This document shows positions 1 to 9,197 of a stretch of DNA of 64,000 bases, piece after piece. How positions within the stretch are numbered: position 1 is the first letter of the stretch; every line of letters starts with the position of its first letter. Under the pieces are notes generated by a model. The model had not been told where the DNA came from. It was given only the letters and a program-made list of their open reading frames with translations, and made no database searches. Position numbers and translations under genes: made by a program. Source of the stretch: Candidatus Dadabacteria bacterium (lineage in GTDB: Bacteria > Desulfobacterota_D > UBA1144 > Nemesobacterales > Nemesobacteraceae); contig JAJECI010000003.1 of assembly GCA_022822065.1 (NCBI GenBank), positions 62,001 to 126,000 on the forward strand, written 5' to 3'.

Positions 1-547
1 CGAGCTGCTTCGGTTCGAGGGTTTTAAGCGTGTCTATGTCCACATACACTCGCCACGGCTGATAGAAGGCGCCGATGAGATTTTTTCCGTGAGGGGTGTC
101 TACAGCAGTTTTCCCTCCCACCGAACTGTCGACGCAGGCGACTAGGCTTGTGGGCACCTGAACGCAGGGAACCCCCCTCATGTAAGTGGCGGCCACGAAC
201 CCTGCAGTGTCTCCCACGACCCCGCCGCCGAGCGCTATGACCGAAGAGTCCCTGCCGAATCCCGATTCAAGCATCCTGTCTTCTATGAAGGACTTGATTT
301 CTCTGGTTTTGCTCTGTTCTCCCGCCGGGAAGACGATCATACCGACTTCCGGGAGCGCTTCCTCAAGATCCCTCAGAAGCTTCGCTCCGTAGATATCCGC
401 CACGTTTGAATCAGTTACTAGGGCGTGGGAATGAGCTATGGACGCCTCGGCCAGATCGTCGGCAATCTGGCTCACAAGACCTTGTCCGATCAGGATTTCA
501 TAGGAATTATCTTCGTTTGAACTGACTTTGACTTCTATCTTCTTCAA
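1..547 (-). CDS. aroB: 3-dehydroquinate synthase, partial
   Basis: Second enzyme of the shikimate pathway: NAD-dependent cyclisation of DAHP to 3-dehydroquinate in the cytoplasm. The reverse strand encodes the family block VGGKTAVDTPHGKNLIGAFY followed by QPWRVYVDIDTLKTLEP, and the N-terminal part reads EVKVSSNEDNSYEILIGQG, typical of AroB. The C-terminal half lies beyond the window's first base. No in-frame ATG is near the expected N-terminus, so I chose TTG at 545-547, 3 bases after the apt stop, which implies translation coupled to apt. A strong ribosome binding site is not visible, so the exact start is less certain than the identity. Confidence 0.9.
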   Translation of the reverse strand, partial: MKKIEVKVSSNEDNSYEILIGQGLVSQIADDLAEASIAHSHALVTDSNVADIYGAKLLRDLEEALPEVGMIVFPAGEQSKTREIKSFIEDRMLESGFGRDSSVIALGGGVVGDTAGFVAATYMRGVPCVQVPTSLVACVDSSVGGKTAVDTPHGKNLIGAFYQPWRVYVDIDTLKTLEPKQL

Positions 548-550
548 TAT

Positions 551-1114
551 TTACCCCGGCATTCTAAGTAGGGACCAGACCGGGTGAGGGGAAAGAGCCT
601 CGGCCCCCTTGAGTCCCGTGAGTTCTATAAGAAAGAGGTATCCGGCGACGCTTCCGCCTAGTTTTTCCACTAGGCGCCCGGTACTCTGCGCCGTTCCTCC
701 CGTGGCCAGAAGATCATCGACGATTACCACCCTGCTTTTGCCGTTTATCGCGTCTTTGTGAATTTCCAGAACGTCTTTCCCATACTCAAGATCATATGAA
801 ACGCTTGCGGTGTCGCTTGGCAGCTTGCCGGGTTTCCTAACCAGGATCAGCCCTTTTCCAAGCTTGTATGATAAGGCGGAAGCGAATATGAAGCCTCGGC
901 TCTCGGGTGCTGCAAAGGAGGTTACCTCTTTGCCGGCGAGCGTTTCCGCCATGATGTCGACGGCTTTTCGGAAAACTCCGGCGTTTTTAACAAGCGTGGT
1001 TATATCGTAGAAGAGTATTCCCTTGCTCGGGAAATCAGGAACGCGTCTTATGTGACTTTCGATCTCTTCCAGTGTCATTTCCTTTTCTGTTTGCTTGCTA
1101 GGGGAGGTTTTCAT
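551..1114 (-). CDS. apt: adenine phosphoribosyltransferase
   Basis: Purine salvage: adenine plus PRPP gives AMP and pyrophosphate. The 187-residue protein has the type I phosphoribosyltransferase PRPP loop [13 protein letters not shown] near residues 128-140, and the Apt signatures [14 protein letters not shown] and APESRGFIF. Its ATG overlaps the upstream stop as TGATG (1112-1116), a sign of translational coupling; a second Met at residue 13 (MTLEEIE) is the family-like alternative start. It sits between the LOG-like gene and aroB in one minus-strand run with almost no spacing. Confidence 0.93.
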   Translation of the reverse strand: MKTSPSKQTEKEMTLEEIESHIRRVPDFPSKGILFYDITTLVKNAGVFRKAVDIMAETLAGKEVTSFAAPESRGFIFASALSYKLGKGLILVRKPGKLPSDTASVSYDLEYGKDVLEIHKDAINGKSRVVIVDDLLATGGTAQSTGRLVEKLGGSVAGYLFLIELTGLKGAEALSPHPVWSLLRMPG

Positions 1115-1581
1115 CAGGCCTTTTTCCTGAGGGAGGATAGCTCAAAGGCTGTTCTCACTGCTTCTTCCGGGGTCTCGCATTTGATAATTTCCTCGGAGAC
1201 ATCCCAGGTGTCAAGCCCGATGACGGGAATTCCGGACTTAAGTGCGAACGATATTTCCGACAGGGTGCCGAAACTGCCTCCAATGGCGATTATAGAATGG
1301 CTTGACTTCGCTACTATCACGTTTCTTGCTTCACCCATCCCCGTAACTATTGGTATGTCGATGAATCTGTTGGCCGAGGAGGATTCGGGGCCGGGGAGAA
1401 TCCCGATTGTGGTGCCCCCGACTGATTTTGCTCCTCGGCACGCGGCTTCCATAACTCCTCCCATTCCGCCGCAAAGCAGAAAACAGTCTTTTTCGGCAAT
1501 CAGAAATCCGACCTCTTCCGAAGTTCTTTTTTCCTTCTCGCTTGCGTTAGCCGCTCCGATTACCCCTATGATCGTTTCCAT
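1114..1581 (-). CDS. TIGR00725/LOG-like nucleotide-binding Rossmann protein
   Basis: A 155-residue protein of the LOG/'lysine decarboxylase'-like fold (TIGR00725 type). Visible signatures are GVIGAANAS at the N-terminus, [15 protein letters not shown] around residues 37-51 and [14 protein letters not shown] around 101-114, matching the family's two glycine-rich phosphate-binding loops with a Glu. Some relatives are cytokinin-activating phosphoribohydrolases, but this short subgroup lacks an assigned reaction, so I do not claim one. It is the first gene of the apparent LOG-apt-aroB run and overlaps apt by three bases. Placement next to apt would fit a nucleotide-related job (inference). Confidence 0.8.
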   Translation of the reverse strand: METIIGVIGAANASEKEKRTSEEVGFLIAEKDCFLLCGGMGGVMEAACRGAKSVGGTTIGILPGPESSSANRFIDIPIVTGMGEARNVIVAKSSHSIIAIGGSFGTLSEISFALKSGIPVIGLDTWDVSEEIIKCETPEEAVRTAFELSSLRKKA

Positions 1582-1686
1582 TAAAGTTTCACCGGGTTGC
1601 GTTTAACAAGCTTGTATAAAACGGTTAGAATCACAATTCCCAAAGTATACCACGGGTTTAAGCGATTTATATCACGGGAAAACCTT

Positions 1687-2307
1687 ATGTATTGCGCGAA
1701 AACTTGGCTGACGCTTATTTTTTCAGTTTGCTTCCTATTTCCCTTTCCTCTTGAGGGAAGCCAGGTGAATCTCAGGATTCCTCACGGTTTTGAATTCGGG
1801 ATTTCCAAAAAAGACGCACTTGGCCTGATCGAATCTTCCAAACTCGAGGTTATCTCTGATCGCGAATACTCAAAGAATCTACGAAAAGTCGTTCTGGGCG
1901 GTTCCTTGTCCGGAGTTACTCTTGACCCCCCGCCCGACCACGAAACCCGGCTTGAATTTTACAAAGACAATCTTATGTCAAGTTCCATCTTGTTCAGTTT
2001 TGAGGATGAGACCCGTTTTGCGTTCGCAAAAAGCGAACTTGTCGGCGATCTCGCCAATGTTCTCGGCGACACTTTCAAGCGGGAGAAAATGTTTTCTTAC
2101 GAAGTTTTGTCGTGGGATCTTTCTAACACAGTAGTACTTGCAAGCCTGAACTCTAAAAAAAGAACAATAGAAATTGAATATATTTATAAACCTGTTCTGG
2201 AGAAAAAGACGGCTAAGGATCTGCACCTCAAACGCAGGGAGGATTTTGGGGACCCTGCCAGGCAGATGTTTATTGATAATAACTTTTCAGCGCAGAAAAA
2301 ACGCTGA
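1687..2307 (+). CDS. hypothetical exported protein
   Basis: I do not recognise this 206-residue protein. An open frame extends upstream to 1597, but the ATG at 1687 gives a clean signal-like N-terminus (MYCAKTWLTLIFSVCFLFPF, then PLEGSQ), so I prefer it. The mature part is mixed alpha/beta with RIPHGFEFGISKKDAL, and LEFYKDNLMSSSILFSFED followed by a charged tail. The segment about 'KKDALGLIES' and later strands recalls small periplasmic proteins, but no family can be named. It stands alone on the plus strand between minus-strand genes. Confidence 0.6.
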   Translation: MYCAKTWLTLIFSVCFLFPFPLEGSQVNLRIPHGFEFGISKKDALGLIESSKLEVISDREYSKNLRKVVLGGSLSGVTLDPPPDHETRLEFYKDNLMSSSILFSFEDETRFAFAKSELVGDLANVLGDTFKREKMFSYEVLSWDLSNTVVLASLNSKKRTIEIEYIYKPVLEKKTAKDLHLKRREDFGDPARQMFIDNNFSAQKKR

Positions 2308-2446
2308 TCCCCAAAAACTACGGTTCTTCTCTTGGGTCTTGCGACCTGCCGCGAATTTTTAAAACCACATTAGGTGAGTTTGAGAACGCTCCTAGACTGA
2401 CACAGCGTGGGAAAGCAAAGCGGTCCCCTAATTTTCTTTTTGCGCT

Positions 2447-2767
2447 TTACGAAGGTCTTCCGTAAAGATTCAGAAGCGTTCCTATGTGGAAAGCCAGGGC
2501 TACGTATATACCGCAGAGAAAGAGCTTCTGATAGCCGGCAAGATACTTGTTTACCAGGAATATAAGCGAGAGAAGCAAAAGAAACCACCCTATGGTTTCT
2601 AAAATTAGATGCGCGAGCTTCTGTACCGGCACTTCAGGGCTCCCGCTGGCTCTTGATCTGAAAACCTCCGGCAACTGCATGAAAACTAGGGAGAAGAAAG
2701 TCCCCAGTATATATGTGCCGGCGAAAAACCCGAGAAGAACAAACAAAATGAGCAGTAAAAGTTCCAT
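2447..2767 (-). CDS. small integral membrane protein, unknown
   Basis: A 106-residue protein with about three hydrophobic segments: residues 1-30 (ELLLLILFVLLGFFAGTYIL), about 59-73 (IGWFLLLLSLIFLVN) and about 80-100. Between the first and second lies a polar loop (PEVFRSRASGSPEVPVQK). A GAGG sequence sits about 10 bases before the ATG at 2767. No family recognised; it is not in an obvious operon. Base composition and the consistent TM pattern support it being real. Confidence 0.55.
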   Translation of the reverse strand: MELLLLILFVLLGFFAGTYILGTFFSLVFMQLPEVFRSRASGSPEVPVQKLAHLILETIGWFLLLLSLIFLVNKYLAGYQKLFLCGIYVALAFHIGTLLNLYGRPS

Positions 2768-2800
2768 GGTTAAAGAACCTCAGTAAAAATATATCATATT

Positions 2801-2848
2801 GCCGTATTATGTATAAGCGGTCTTGTTTTTTACCGCTATGCATACGGC
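2801..2848. repeat. interrupted inverted repeat in the intergenic region
   Basis: GCCGTAT (2801-2807) pairs with ATACGGC (2842-2848), and inside it AGCGGT (2816-2821) pairs with ACCGCT (2832-2837). The two helices are separated by an internal loop and capped by a T-rich loop. It lies between the start of the small membrane protein and the tamA-like gene. It could be an RNA hairpin or protein site; a T-rich stretch follows on the plus strand but not directly. Confidence 0.35.
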
Positions 2849-2972
2849 ATTTTGTTAATTGTCTTTTAGTCCGGAATTGTTCTGGGCGCGGTTTTGGGCG
2901 CACGGCCGGTTATCGTTGACTTTTGTGCAGCTAAAGTGTCCACTTCTGTTTCTAAACCGCCGGGTTTTTTCA

Positions 2973-3007
2973 GTTTGTCCTTGTTAAAATCGGTTTGTCC
3001 TTGTTAA
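2973..3007. repeat. two tandem 15-bp direct repeats before tamA
   Basis: GTTTGTCCTTGTTAA occurs at 2973-2987 and again at 2993-3007, a 20-base period, ending just before the tamA-like start. Both copies are exact. They may be regulator binding sites in the leader or a chance local duplication. Confidence 0.6.
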
Positions 3008-3012
3008 CATTA

Positions 3013-4923
3013 ATGGAAATGCATAGTCCTATATCTTCTTTTTCTGACCGCAACGACAGCGGCAACTTCCCCCGCGAATTCCTTTGCATACATCAATGGG
3101 GCGCCTTTTTACTTTCGGGACTTCTTTTTTTTCTCGTGCTTTTTCCCTTGGCTTCGGACGTTAGCGCCGAGGAAGCGGAGAAGGACGAAACAGTTTTTAT
3201 CTCCGGGATCAGTATAAAGGGGTTAAAAGATGTAGAACTCGAGAGGATAAAGGACTCCATGATAACTTCTTTTCCCTCAAGGAAGCCTTGGAGAAAACGT
3301 CCAGAATTCAACGAGCAATTCCTTGAGGACGATATAAAGAGAATAGAGCAGGTTCTCAGGGAACATGGTTATTACGGTTCCACAGTAACCCATACCTTAG
3401 ATTTCCGGGATGAAAACCGAGAGGTGGATATAGAGATAAGGGTGGACCAGGGAGACCCTGTAATAGTGAAGACTCTGAACATAGCAGTTCTTGGGAACCA
3501 GCCGGACGATTACGTCTCCGATGTCGCCGAGGTGATTCTCTTGGAAGAGGGGAAACCTTTTTCCCAGATAAGCTACCAGAAGTCAAAAGTTCTTATCACG
3601 GATTTGTTTTCCGATAGGGGTTATCCTCTGGCAGATGTAAAATCCGAGGCGATTGTAAGCCTGAGAAGCAGGGAGGTCAATGTTGAATTCACCATCGATC
3701 CGGGCCAGGAATATTATTTCGGCGACGTGATGTTCAGGGGAAATTCCAATATTGCCACCAGACTTCTCGAGCGGGAGATAGAGTACGAGAAAGGGGACTT
3801 GTTTTCTCTCAAAGAGACTCAGAAATCACGGGCGAACATTTTTGAAACCGGCCTTTTTAGTTCCGTTATAGTGGATACTGATTACGACGAGCAGAAGTTC
3901 GAGGTTCAGACTATATACAGCGTTACCGAGAGGAAACTCGGAACGATAAAGCTTGGAGCTGGATACGCCACGGAGGACAATTTAAGGGCACAGCTATCTT
4001 GGAGCCAGAGGAATTTTCTCGACGGCGGAAGGACTCTGCAGATTACTTCCAGTTATTCCTCTCTGACACGGGGATTGCTGACCAGACTTGATCAGCCCCA
4101 CTTAGTCGGCAGGAATTCCAGCCTTGCTTTTTTGCTTGACGTGAGAAGGGACGATTTCCCGGGCTATCAGGGCTTGAGTTTCGATTTTAACAGTACTTTG
4201 TCCAAGGAGTTCTTTGATTATCTCACGCTTTTCAGTTCCCTAAACGTCTTATACGCGAATATAGAATCTCAGGTGGTAAGAACACCGATTGAGAGTGCCC
4301 GCGACAGCGTCTTCCTGACGGTTGTTGATCTGGGAGTTGAGTATGACCTGACCGACAGCCTTATAAATCCTACCAGTGGAATGCGGCTGTTTTTATTCAT
4401 GGAAAGGCCGATTCAGACTACTAGCTCCGCCCGCACCGATTACCTCAAGTTTCTGGCCGAGTTAAGATACTACAAGAATGTTTCTGGAATCGTTCTGGGA
4501 AAAAGGGCGACGATTGGAAATATAAGCACACTTGGGAAGACTGACCCGCTTGACGTACCGATCTTCAAGAGGTTCTTCGCCGGAGGCAGCGCTAGCATGA
4601 GGGGCTATTCATTTCAGCATCTGAGTCCGCTTAATTCGGATCGGGACCCTCTGGGGGGCAACTCCATGTTCGTTGGCAACGCTGAAGCCCGTTTCGGGCT
4701 TTTTAATAAGCTTGGAGCGGTAATTTTCTTCGATTACGGAAATGTTTATTCAAAGAGCTTCGGTTTCAGTGCTTCCAACCTGAAGTACGCGGCCGGTGCC
4801 GGGTTGAGATACCATACGATCATCGGGCCGATCAGGGCGGATTTCGGCTACCTTTTAAACCCCGAAGACGAGGAGAGAAACGACAGGTTCAAGATTTTTA
4901 TAAGCATAGGACAGGCCTTTTAG
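3013..4923 (+). CDS. Omp85-family outer membrane assembly protein, TamA/BamA-like
   Basis: About 636 residues: signal segment near residues 30-52 ([16 protein letters not shown]), about three POTRA repeats (roughly 60-135, 145-225, 235-310; the last contains [11 protein letters not shown]), then a C-terminal beta-barrel. The Omp85 loop-6 motif appears as [14 protein letters not shown] near 520, and the chain ends [11 protein letters not shown], an outer-membrane barrel ending with a terminal Phe. Three POTRAs and this length fit TamA better than five-POTRA BamA. It would insert or assemble outer-membrane proteins. The frame is open to TTG at 2995; ATGs at 3013 and 3019 are the likelier starts, although none has a good ribosome site. 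It ends overlapping the alaC stop by two bases. Confidence 0.85.
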   Translation: MEMHSPISSFSDRNDSGNFPREFLCIHQWGAFLLSGLLFFLVLFPLASDVSAEEAEKDETVFISGISIKGLKDVELERIKDSMITSFPSRKPWRKRPEFNEQFLEDDIKRIEQVLREHGYYGSTVTHTLDFRDENREVDIEIRVDQGDPVIVKTLNIAVLGNQPDDYVSDVAEVILLEEGKPFSQISYQKSKVLITDLFSDRGYPLADVKSEAIVSLRSREVNVEFTIDPGQEYYFGDVMFRGNSNIATRLLEREIEYEKGDLFSLKETQKSRANIFETGLFSSVIVDTDYDEQKFEVQTIYSVTERKLGTIKLGAGYATEDNLRAQLSWSQRNFLDGGRTLQITSSYSSLTRGLLTRLDQPHLVGRNSSLAFLLDVRRDDFPGYQGLSFDFNSTLSKEFFDYLTLFSSLNVLYANIESQVVRTPIESARDSVFLTVVDLGVEYDLTDSLINPTSGMRLFLFMERPIQTTSSARTDYLKFLAELRYYKNVSGIVLGKRATIGNISTLGKTDPLDVPIFKRFFAGGSASMRGYSFQHLSPLNSDRDPLGGNSMFVGNAEARFGLFNKLGAVIFFDYGNVYSKSFGFSASNLKYAAGAGLRYHTIIGPIRADFGYLLNPEDEERNDRFKIFISIGQAF

Positions 4924-6116
4924 TAGTCGCTGGAGCCCTGAAGAAGCTTTCTCACGCCCCTGGCGGCCTGAGTTATTCTGTTCTCATTCTCAACAAGTGC
5001 GAGTCTTACGAATCCTTCCCCGTAGTGTCCGAATCCCACTCCGGGGGACACCGCGACTTTTGATTTCTCTATAAGCAGTTTCGAGAATTCAAGCGACCCC
5101 ATTTCCGCGAACTCTTCCGGTATCTGCGCCCATACGAACATCGTGGCTTTCGGTTTTGGGATTTCCCATCCGGCTCTTGCGAATGACTCGATCAGTTTGT
5201 CTCTTCTTGACCTGTAGGTTTCCCTTATGCGCTCCACATGCTCCTGGGGTCCGTTAAGAGCCGTGATCGCGGCTATCTGTATCGGCTGGAATATTCCGTA
5301 GTCAAGATAGCTTTTTATCCTTTTGAGTGCCGAGACGATTTCCGGATTTCCCACCATGAAACCGACCCGCCAGCCGGGCATGTTGTAGGTTTTGGAAAGG
5401 GAATAGAATTCCACCGCGATGTCTTTGGCTCCTTTCACCTGCATTATGCTCGGGGCCTTGTATCCATCGTAACACAACTCCGAGTAGGCAAGGTCATGTA
5501 CCACGGTAAGACCCGTTTCCCGCGCTAGGTCACAGACTTTCTCGAAGAAATCAAGATCCATTACTTGCGTGGTCGGATTGTTGGGGAAGGAAATAATGAG
5601 CACCTTGGGTTTCGGCCACACTTGCTTTATCGCTTTTTCTATCGAGAGTATCAGATCTTCTTTTTCCCCCATCGGACAACTGTGAGTGTCTCCTCTCGCT
5701 ATTATTACGGAGTAGCTGTGTATGGGATAGGTGGGGTCGGGAACTATCGCCATATCTCCCGGGGATAGTATTGAAAGCATCAGATGGGATATGCCTTCCT
5801 TCGAACCTATCGTGACGACGGTTTCTGAATCCGGATCAAGGTCAACGTCGTACTTTCTTTTGTACCAGTCGGTTATGGCCAGACGAAGCTTTGGCAGTCC
5901 GGCGGAAGTGGAGTACCTGTGGTTTCTGGGTTCTCTTACCGCCTCGCGCAGTTTTTCCACTATGTGGTCCGGCGTAGCCTGATCGGGGTTTCCCATGCCG
6001 AGGTCGATTATGTCTTCTCCCCTCGCGCGGGCCTGGTGCTTGAGTTCGTTGACTACGCCAAGCACGTATGGAGGAAGTCGGTTTATCAGGGAAAAATTGT
6101 AGTTCGGCGCGTTCAT
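4920..6116 (-). CDS. alaC: alanine/LL-DAP-type aminotransferase (class I, PLP)
   Basis: 398-residue fold-type I aminotransferase. The PLP lysine lies in [15 protein letters not shown] (about 242-256), with [13 protein letters not shown] and the C-terminal Arg segment [15 protein letters not shown]. The N-terminus ([19 protein letters not shown], then [14 protein letters not shown]) is characteristic of the AlaC/YfdZ subgroup that makes alanine from pyruvate and glutamate. An LL-diaminopimelate role is possible for close relatives and cannot be excluded. It is convergent with the tamA-like gene, and its TAA overlaps that gene's TAG. Confidence 0.85.
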   Translation of the reverse strand: MNAPNYNFSLINRLPPYVLGVVNELKHQARARGEDIIDLGMGNPDQATPDHIVEKLREAVREPRNHRYSTSAGLPKLRLAITDWYKRKYDVDLDPDSETVVTIGSKEGISHLMLSILSPGDMAIVPDPTYPIHSYSVIIARGDTHSCPMGEKEDLILSIEKAIKQVWPKPKVLIISFPNNPTTQVMDLDFFEKVCDLARETGLTVVHDLAYSELCYDGYKAPSIMQVKGAKDIAVEFYSLSKTYNMPGWRVGFMVGNPEIVSALKRIKSYLDYGIFQPIQIAAITALNGPQEHVERIRETYRSRRDKLIESFARAGWEIPKPKATMFVWAQIPEEFAEMGSLEFSKLLIEKSKVAVSPGVGFGHYGEGFVRLALVENENRITQAARGVRKLLQGSSDY

Positions 6117-6148
6117 GGTATCTGCCTGTTTTTTGCTGGCACTATTCT

Positions 6149-6166
6149 ATTATAAATGCTTATAAT
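6149..6166. promoter_or_regulatory. back-to-back -10-like boxes between alaC and rlpA
   Basis: The 131-base gap between divergent alaC and rlpA holds a perfect TATAAT on the minus strand (6149-6154) and another on the plus strand (6161-6166). No good -35 box is visible at 16-18 bases for either, so assignment as promoters is tentative. Confidence 0.35.
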
Positions 6167-6247
6167 CTCAAGACTGCGGGTGGCGGAACCGGTGCTTCCG
6201 GCGCCCTGGTGCCTGTGCGTAAGTGCGTTGTGGTAAAATAACGTTTT

Positions 6248-6913
6248 ATGGTCTGGCTCAGATTTGTCCTTTTGATAGTGCTTTTACCGGTCGGCTGTTT
6301 TCCCTTTTCAGGTTTGCCGAAATGGGAGAGCCGGGATTTCTCTCTCCCCCGGTCGACGGATACTGTGCAGTACGGCAAGGCTTCCTGGTATGGAGACAAG
6401 GAACATGGGAACAGGGCCGCAAGTGGCGAGGTATTCGACAGGTACGCCTATACCGCCGCTCACAAGGAACTTCCTTTTGACACTGTCGTACGTGTTACCA
6501 ATCTTGATAATGGCAAGAGGGTAAAGGTCAGGATAAATGACAGGGGTCCTCACGTAAAAGGCAGGGTGATAGATCTTTCCTATGCGGCCGCGAAGTCCAT
6601 CGGACTCGTTAGAAGCGGTGTTGCGGATGTGAAAGTCGAGGTTCTCTCTACGCCTTCGAAAAGGTCGGAGAGTCTTTTTATCTCCCTGTATACTGTTCAG
6701 GCCGGTTCTTTCCGCGGCAGGGCAAAGGCCTATGAACTCAAAAAAGAACTTTCGCGTGTCACGGACGAAGAGGTGAGGGTGGAATCTTTTGCCTTTGAGG
6801 GGAATACTTATTACAGGGTTAGAGTGGGCAGGTTCAAGAAAAGGAAGGACGCCGAGAGGCTTCGCGTGGTTTTGAGAAGGCGGGGGTACGCGGCCAGCAT
6901 ATACGTTGAATGA
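6248..6913 (+). CDS. rlpA: septal ring lytic transglycosylase RlpA, lipoprotein
   Basis: RlpA cleaves denuded glycan strands during cell separation. The 221-residue protein has a lipoprotein signal with lipobox LPVGC (Cys about residue 17). A double-psi beta-barrel domain follows (about 40-130: YGKASWYGDKEHGNRAASGE, DTVVRVTNLDNGKRVKVRINDRGP, RVIDLSYAAAKSIGL). A C-terminal SPOR domain spans about 147-221 (YTVQAGSFRGRAKAYELKK). This is the standard RlpA order. The gene ends 36 bases before panB on the same strand. Confidence 0.93.
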   Translation: MVWLRFVLLIVLLPVGCFPFSGLPKWESRDFSLPRSTDTVQYGKASWYGDKEHGNRAASGEVFDRYAYTAAHKELPFDTVVRVTNLDNGKRVKVRINDRGPHVKGRVIDLSYAAAKSIGLVRSGVADVKVEVLSTPSKRSESLFISLYTVQAGSFRGRAKAYELKKELSRVTDEEVRVESFAFEGNTYYRVRVGRFKKRKDAERLRVVLRRRGYAASIYVE

Positions 6914-6949
6914 TCTCCAGGGGTCTCGAAAGAAGGATAGTGTCGGATA

Positions 6950-7750
6950 ATGAATAAGCTGAGAACAACTGATTTTCGCAAGATGAAAGAGCGGGGTGAG
7001 AAGATTGCCACGATAACGGCTTACGACGCCACCATTGCCGCGATAGTGGACGCGGCGGGAGTGGACATGGTTTTGGTCGGGGATTCCCTCGGCAACGTGG
7101 TCCAGGGGCTTGAAGATACGCTTTCTGTTACGCTGGATGAAATGATTTATCACACGAAAATTGTTTCAAGAGGAGTAACCCGGGCCCATCTGTGCACGGA
7201 TATGCCCTTTCTTTCCTATCAGAAGTCTCCCGAAGACGCCATAGAGAGCGCCGGAAGGCTTTTAAAGGAAGGGAGGGCCGAGTCGGTCAAGCTTGAGGTG
7301 AATGATGCGTACGTCGATACCGTGTACCGCATCCAGAAAGCCGGGATTCCCGTTGTTGCCCATATAGGGCTTTGTCCGCAGTCTGTTCACGTAATGGGTG
7401 GTTACAAGGTGCAGGGAGGCTTGCCGGGAGAGCCCGAGGCGCTTCTGGACCTAGCCAAGTCCTGTGAGCAGGCGGGCGCTTTCATGATGGTTATTGAAAG
7501 CGTTTTATCAGGGGTGGCCAAAGATATTACCCAAAGCCTCGGAATACCGACGGTCGGAATAGGTTCCGGGGCGGATTGCGACGGACAGGTACTTGTTATA
7601 AACGACATGATCGGCCTTACGCCTGAGCCGCTTCCCAAGTTCGTCAAGAAATACGCAAAGGTTGCGGACACAATCTCTGATTCAACAAAAAAATACGTGG
7701 AAGAGGTAAAAAAAGGGACTTTCCCCTCGCAGGAGCAATCTTATGGATAG
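6950..7750 (+). CDS. panB: 3-methyl-2-oxobutanoate hydroxymethyltransferase
   Basis: First committed step of pantothenate synthesis: methylene-tetrahydrofolate adds a hydroxymethyl group to alpha-ketoisovalerate, giving ketopantoate. The 266-residue TIM-barrel protein has the hallmark stretches KIATITAYDATIA, VGDSLGNVVQG, THLCTDMPF-like (RAHLCTDMPFLSYQ), AHIGLCPQSVHVMGGY and GIGSGADCDGQVLV with catalytic/metal residues conserved. Its stop overlaps the panC start by eight bases (ATGGATAG), so the two are translationally coupled. Confidence 0.96.
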   Translation: MNKLRTTDFRKMKERGEKIATITAYDATIAAIVDAAGVDMVLVGDSLGNVVQGLEDTLSVTLDEMIYHTKIVSRGVTRAHLCTDMPFLSYQKSPEDAIESAGRLLKEGRAESVKLEVNDAYVDTVYRIQKAGIPVVAHIGLCPQSVHVMGGYKVQGGLPGEPEALLDLAKSCEQAGAFMMVIESVLSGVAKDITQSLGIPTVGIGSGADCDGQVLVINDMIGLTPEPLPKFVKKYAKVADTISDSTKKYVEEVKKGTFPSQEQSYG

Positions 7751-8600
7751 CGTGGAAGCGCTTTCTGTGCTCAACTCTCCTTCCGACATGAAGAAGATTT
7801 CCGATGCTTGCAGAAAAGCGGGCAAGAAACTCGGCTTTGTTCCCACTATGGGGGCCCTGCACAAAGGGCATATTACCCTCGTGGAGGAATCGGTCAGAAG
7901 AGGGGACGTGACAGTCGCAAGTGTTTTTGTCAATCCCACGCAGTTCGGACCCGGCGAGGACTTTGATCGTTACGAAAGGGACTACGAAGGCGATGTGGAA
8001 AAACTTGCGCGCTGCGGCGTTAACTATCTGTTTTACCCGGATGTAAGCGATATTTACCCCGACGGCTTTCAGACCACGGTTTCTGTGGGGAACCTTGGGG
8101 ACTGCCTTTGCGGTCCTTTCAGGCCGGGGCATTTTGACGGGGTGGCAACAGTCGTTCTTAAGCTGTTTAACATTGTCCGCCCGGATTTTGCGGTGTTTGG
8201 AAGAAAGGACTACCAGCAGCTTAAGATTATCCAGAAGATGGTACGGGATTTCGATATCGACATTGAGATAGTGGAAATGCCGATAGTACGGGAACCTGAT
8301 GGACTTGCTATGAGTTCAAGAAACGCTTACCTCAGCACGGAGCAGAGAATCAGGGCGACTTCGGTGAGCAAGGCCCTGCGGGAGATCGAAAAGAAATTCA
8401 AAAGCGGTTGCGATGACTGCAAAATTCTCCTTGCCGAGGCAGATAGGGTATTGCGTATGGCTCAAATTAATGATATTGATTATATTGAGATAAGAGACCC
8501 TGAAACCCTTGAGCTCCGGCACAGAGCAGTTGGGGGTGACTTGGTGGCGCTGGCCGTGAGGCTGGACGATACCAGGCTTATCGATAATATTGTGCTTTAA
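7743..8600 (+). CDS. panC: pantoate--beta-alanine ligase
   Basis: ATP-dependent condensation of pantoate with beta-alanine to pantothenate. The 285-residue nucleotidylyltransferase-fold protein shows GFVPTMGALHKGHITLVEES (HxGH motif), VFVNPTQFGPGEDFDRY, FRPGHFDGVATVVLKLFNI, FGRKDYQQLKIIQKMV and the KMSKS-equivalent AMSSRNAYLS. Start ATG at 7743 follows AGGAG by a short spacer within panB. Part of panB-panC-panD. Confidence 0.96.
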   Translation: MDSVEALSVLNSPSDMKKISDACRKAGKKLGFVPTMGALHKGHITLVEESVRRGDVTVASVFVNPTQFGPGEDFDRYERDYEGDVEKLARCGVNYLFYPDVSDIYPDGFQTTVSVGNLGDCLCGPFRPGHFDGVATVVLKLFNIVRPDFAVFGRKDYQQLKIIQKMVRDFDIDIEIVEMPIVREPDGLAMSSRNAYLSTEQRIRATSVSKALREIEKKFKSGCDDCKILLAEADRVLRMAQINDIDYIEIRDPETLELRHRAVGGDLVALAVRLDDTRLIDNIVL

Positions 8601-8610
8601 GAGGTTGGTA

Positions 8611-9003
8611 ATGCAGAGAGTACTCCTGAAATCCAAAATACACAGGGTTACGGTAACCGATGCCGAGCTGGATTATGAAGGGAGTCTTACGCTTGATAGA
8701 AATCTCATGGACGCGGCGGATCTGTTTCCCTATGAAGAAGTTCACATTTTCAATCTGACCAACGGCCACCGTTTCTCAACCTACGTGATCGAAGGCGCTA
8801 GAGGCTCGAACATAGTTTGTGTAAACGGTGCGGCGGCGCATCTTGCGAGAAAAGGCGATTGCTTGATAATAGCGGATTTTGCAATCTATGATGAAGAACA
8901 GAGCCAAACACACAAACCCAAGCTTATATACGTGGATGAGATGAACAATATAAGCAGCATAAAGTCCGGAATTAACGGTCTTAAACTTGCGACCGATGGG
9001 TGA
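8611..9003 (+). CDS. panD: aspartate 1-decarboxylase (pyruvoyl enzyme)
   Basis: Makes beta-alanine for PanC by decarboxylating aspartate. The proenzyme self-cleaves at Gly-Ser; here DYEGSLTLDRNLMD carries the Gly-Ser at about residues 24-25, and NGHRFSTYVIEG and NGAAAHLARKGD match the family. I chose ATG at 8611 (MQRVLLKSKIHRVTVT), which matches family N-termini, over an in-frame upstream TTG-like extension; GAGGTT precedes it. 130 residues is normal length. It closes the pan operon. Confidence 0.95.
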   Translation: MQRVLLKSKIHRVTVTDAELDYEGSLTLDRNLMDAADLFPYEEVHIFNLTNGHRFSTYVIEGARGSNIVCVNGAAAHLARKGDCLIIADFAIYDEEQSQTHKPKLIYVDEMNNISSIKSGINGLKLATDG

Positions 9004-9056
9004 CTTTTCCTTGTTTCAGCCGAAAGCCGCGTAAGACTTGCGGATCAAAGCTCTGT

Positions 9057-9085
9057 TTGACATAGCCAGTTCCTATAGTTACATT
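9057..9085 (+). promoter_or_regulatory. probable sigma-70 promoter for the nucleotidyltransferase/CDP-alcohol operon
   Basis: TTGACA (9057-9062, perfect -35) is followed after 17 bases by TACATT (9080-9085), matching TATAAT at four of six positions. It lies in the 194-base gap after panD and about 110 bases before the next start. I saw nothing else in this gap. Confidence 0.45.
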
Positions 9086-9197
9086 AGACCCCGAGGATGT
9101 TGAGGAAACAAGGCGTTATTCCTCGTGTTTTTCACCGGGATTATGGCTTGCGCTTCTCGACTCTACGGGTGTGTTGTCTATTTAAGAAATCTGACTT

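Noticed and set aside
6308-7153. Long open frame on the minus strand (281 codons)
   Set aside because: It is antisense to rlpA and panB, both with unambiguous family motifs, and its own translation has no recognisable pattern.
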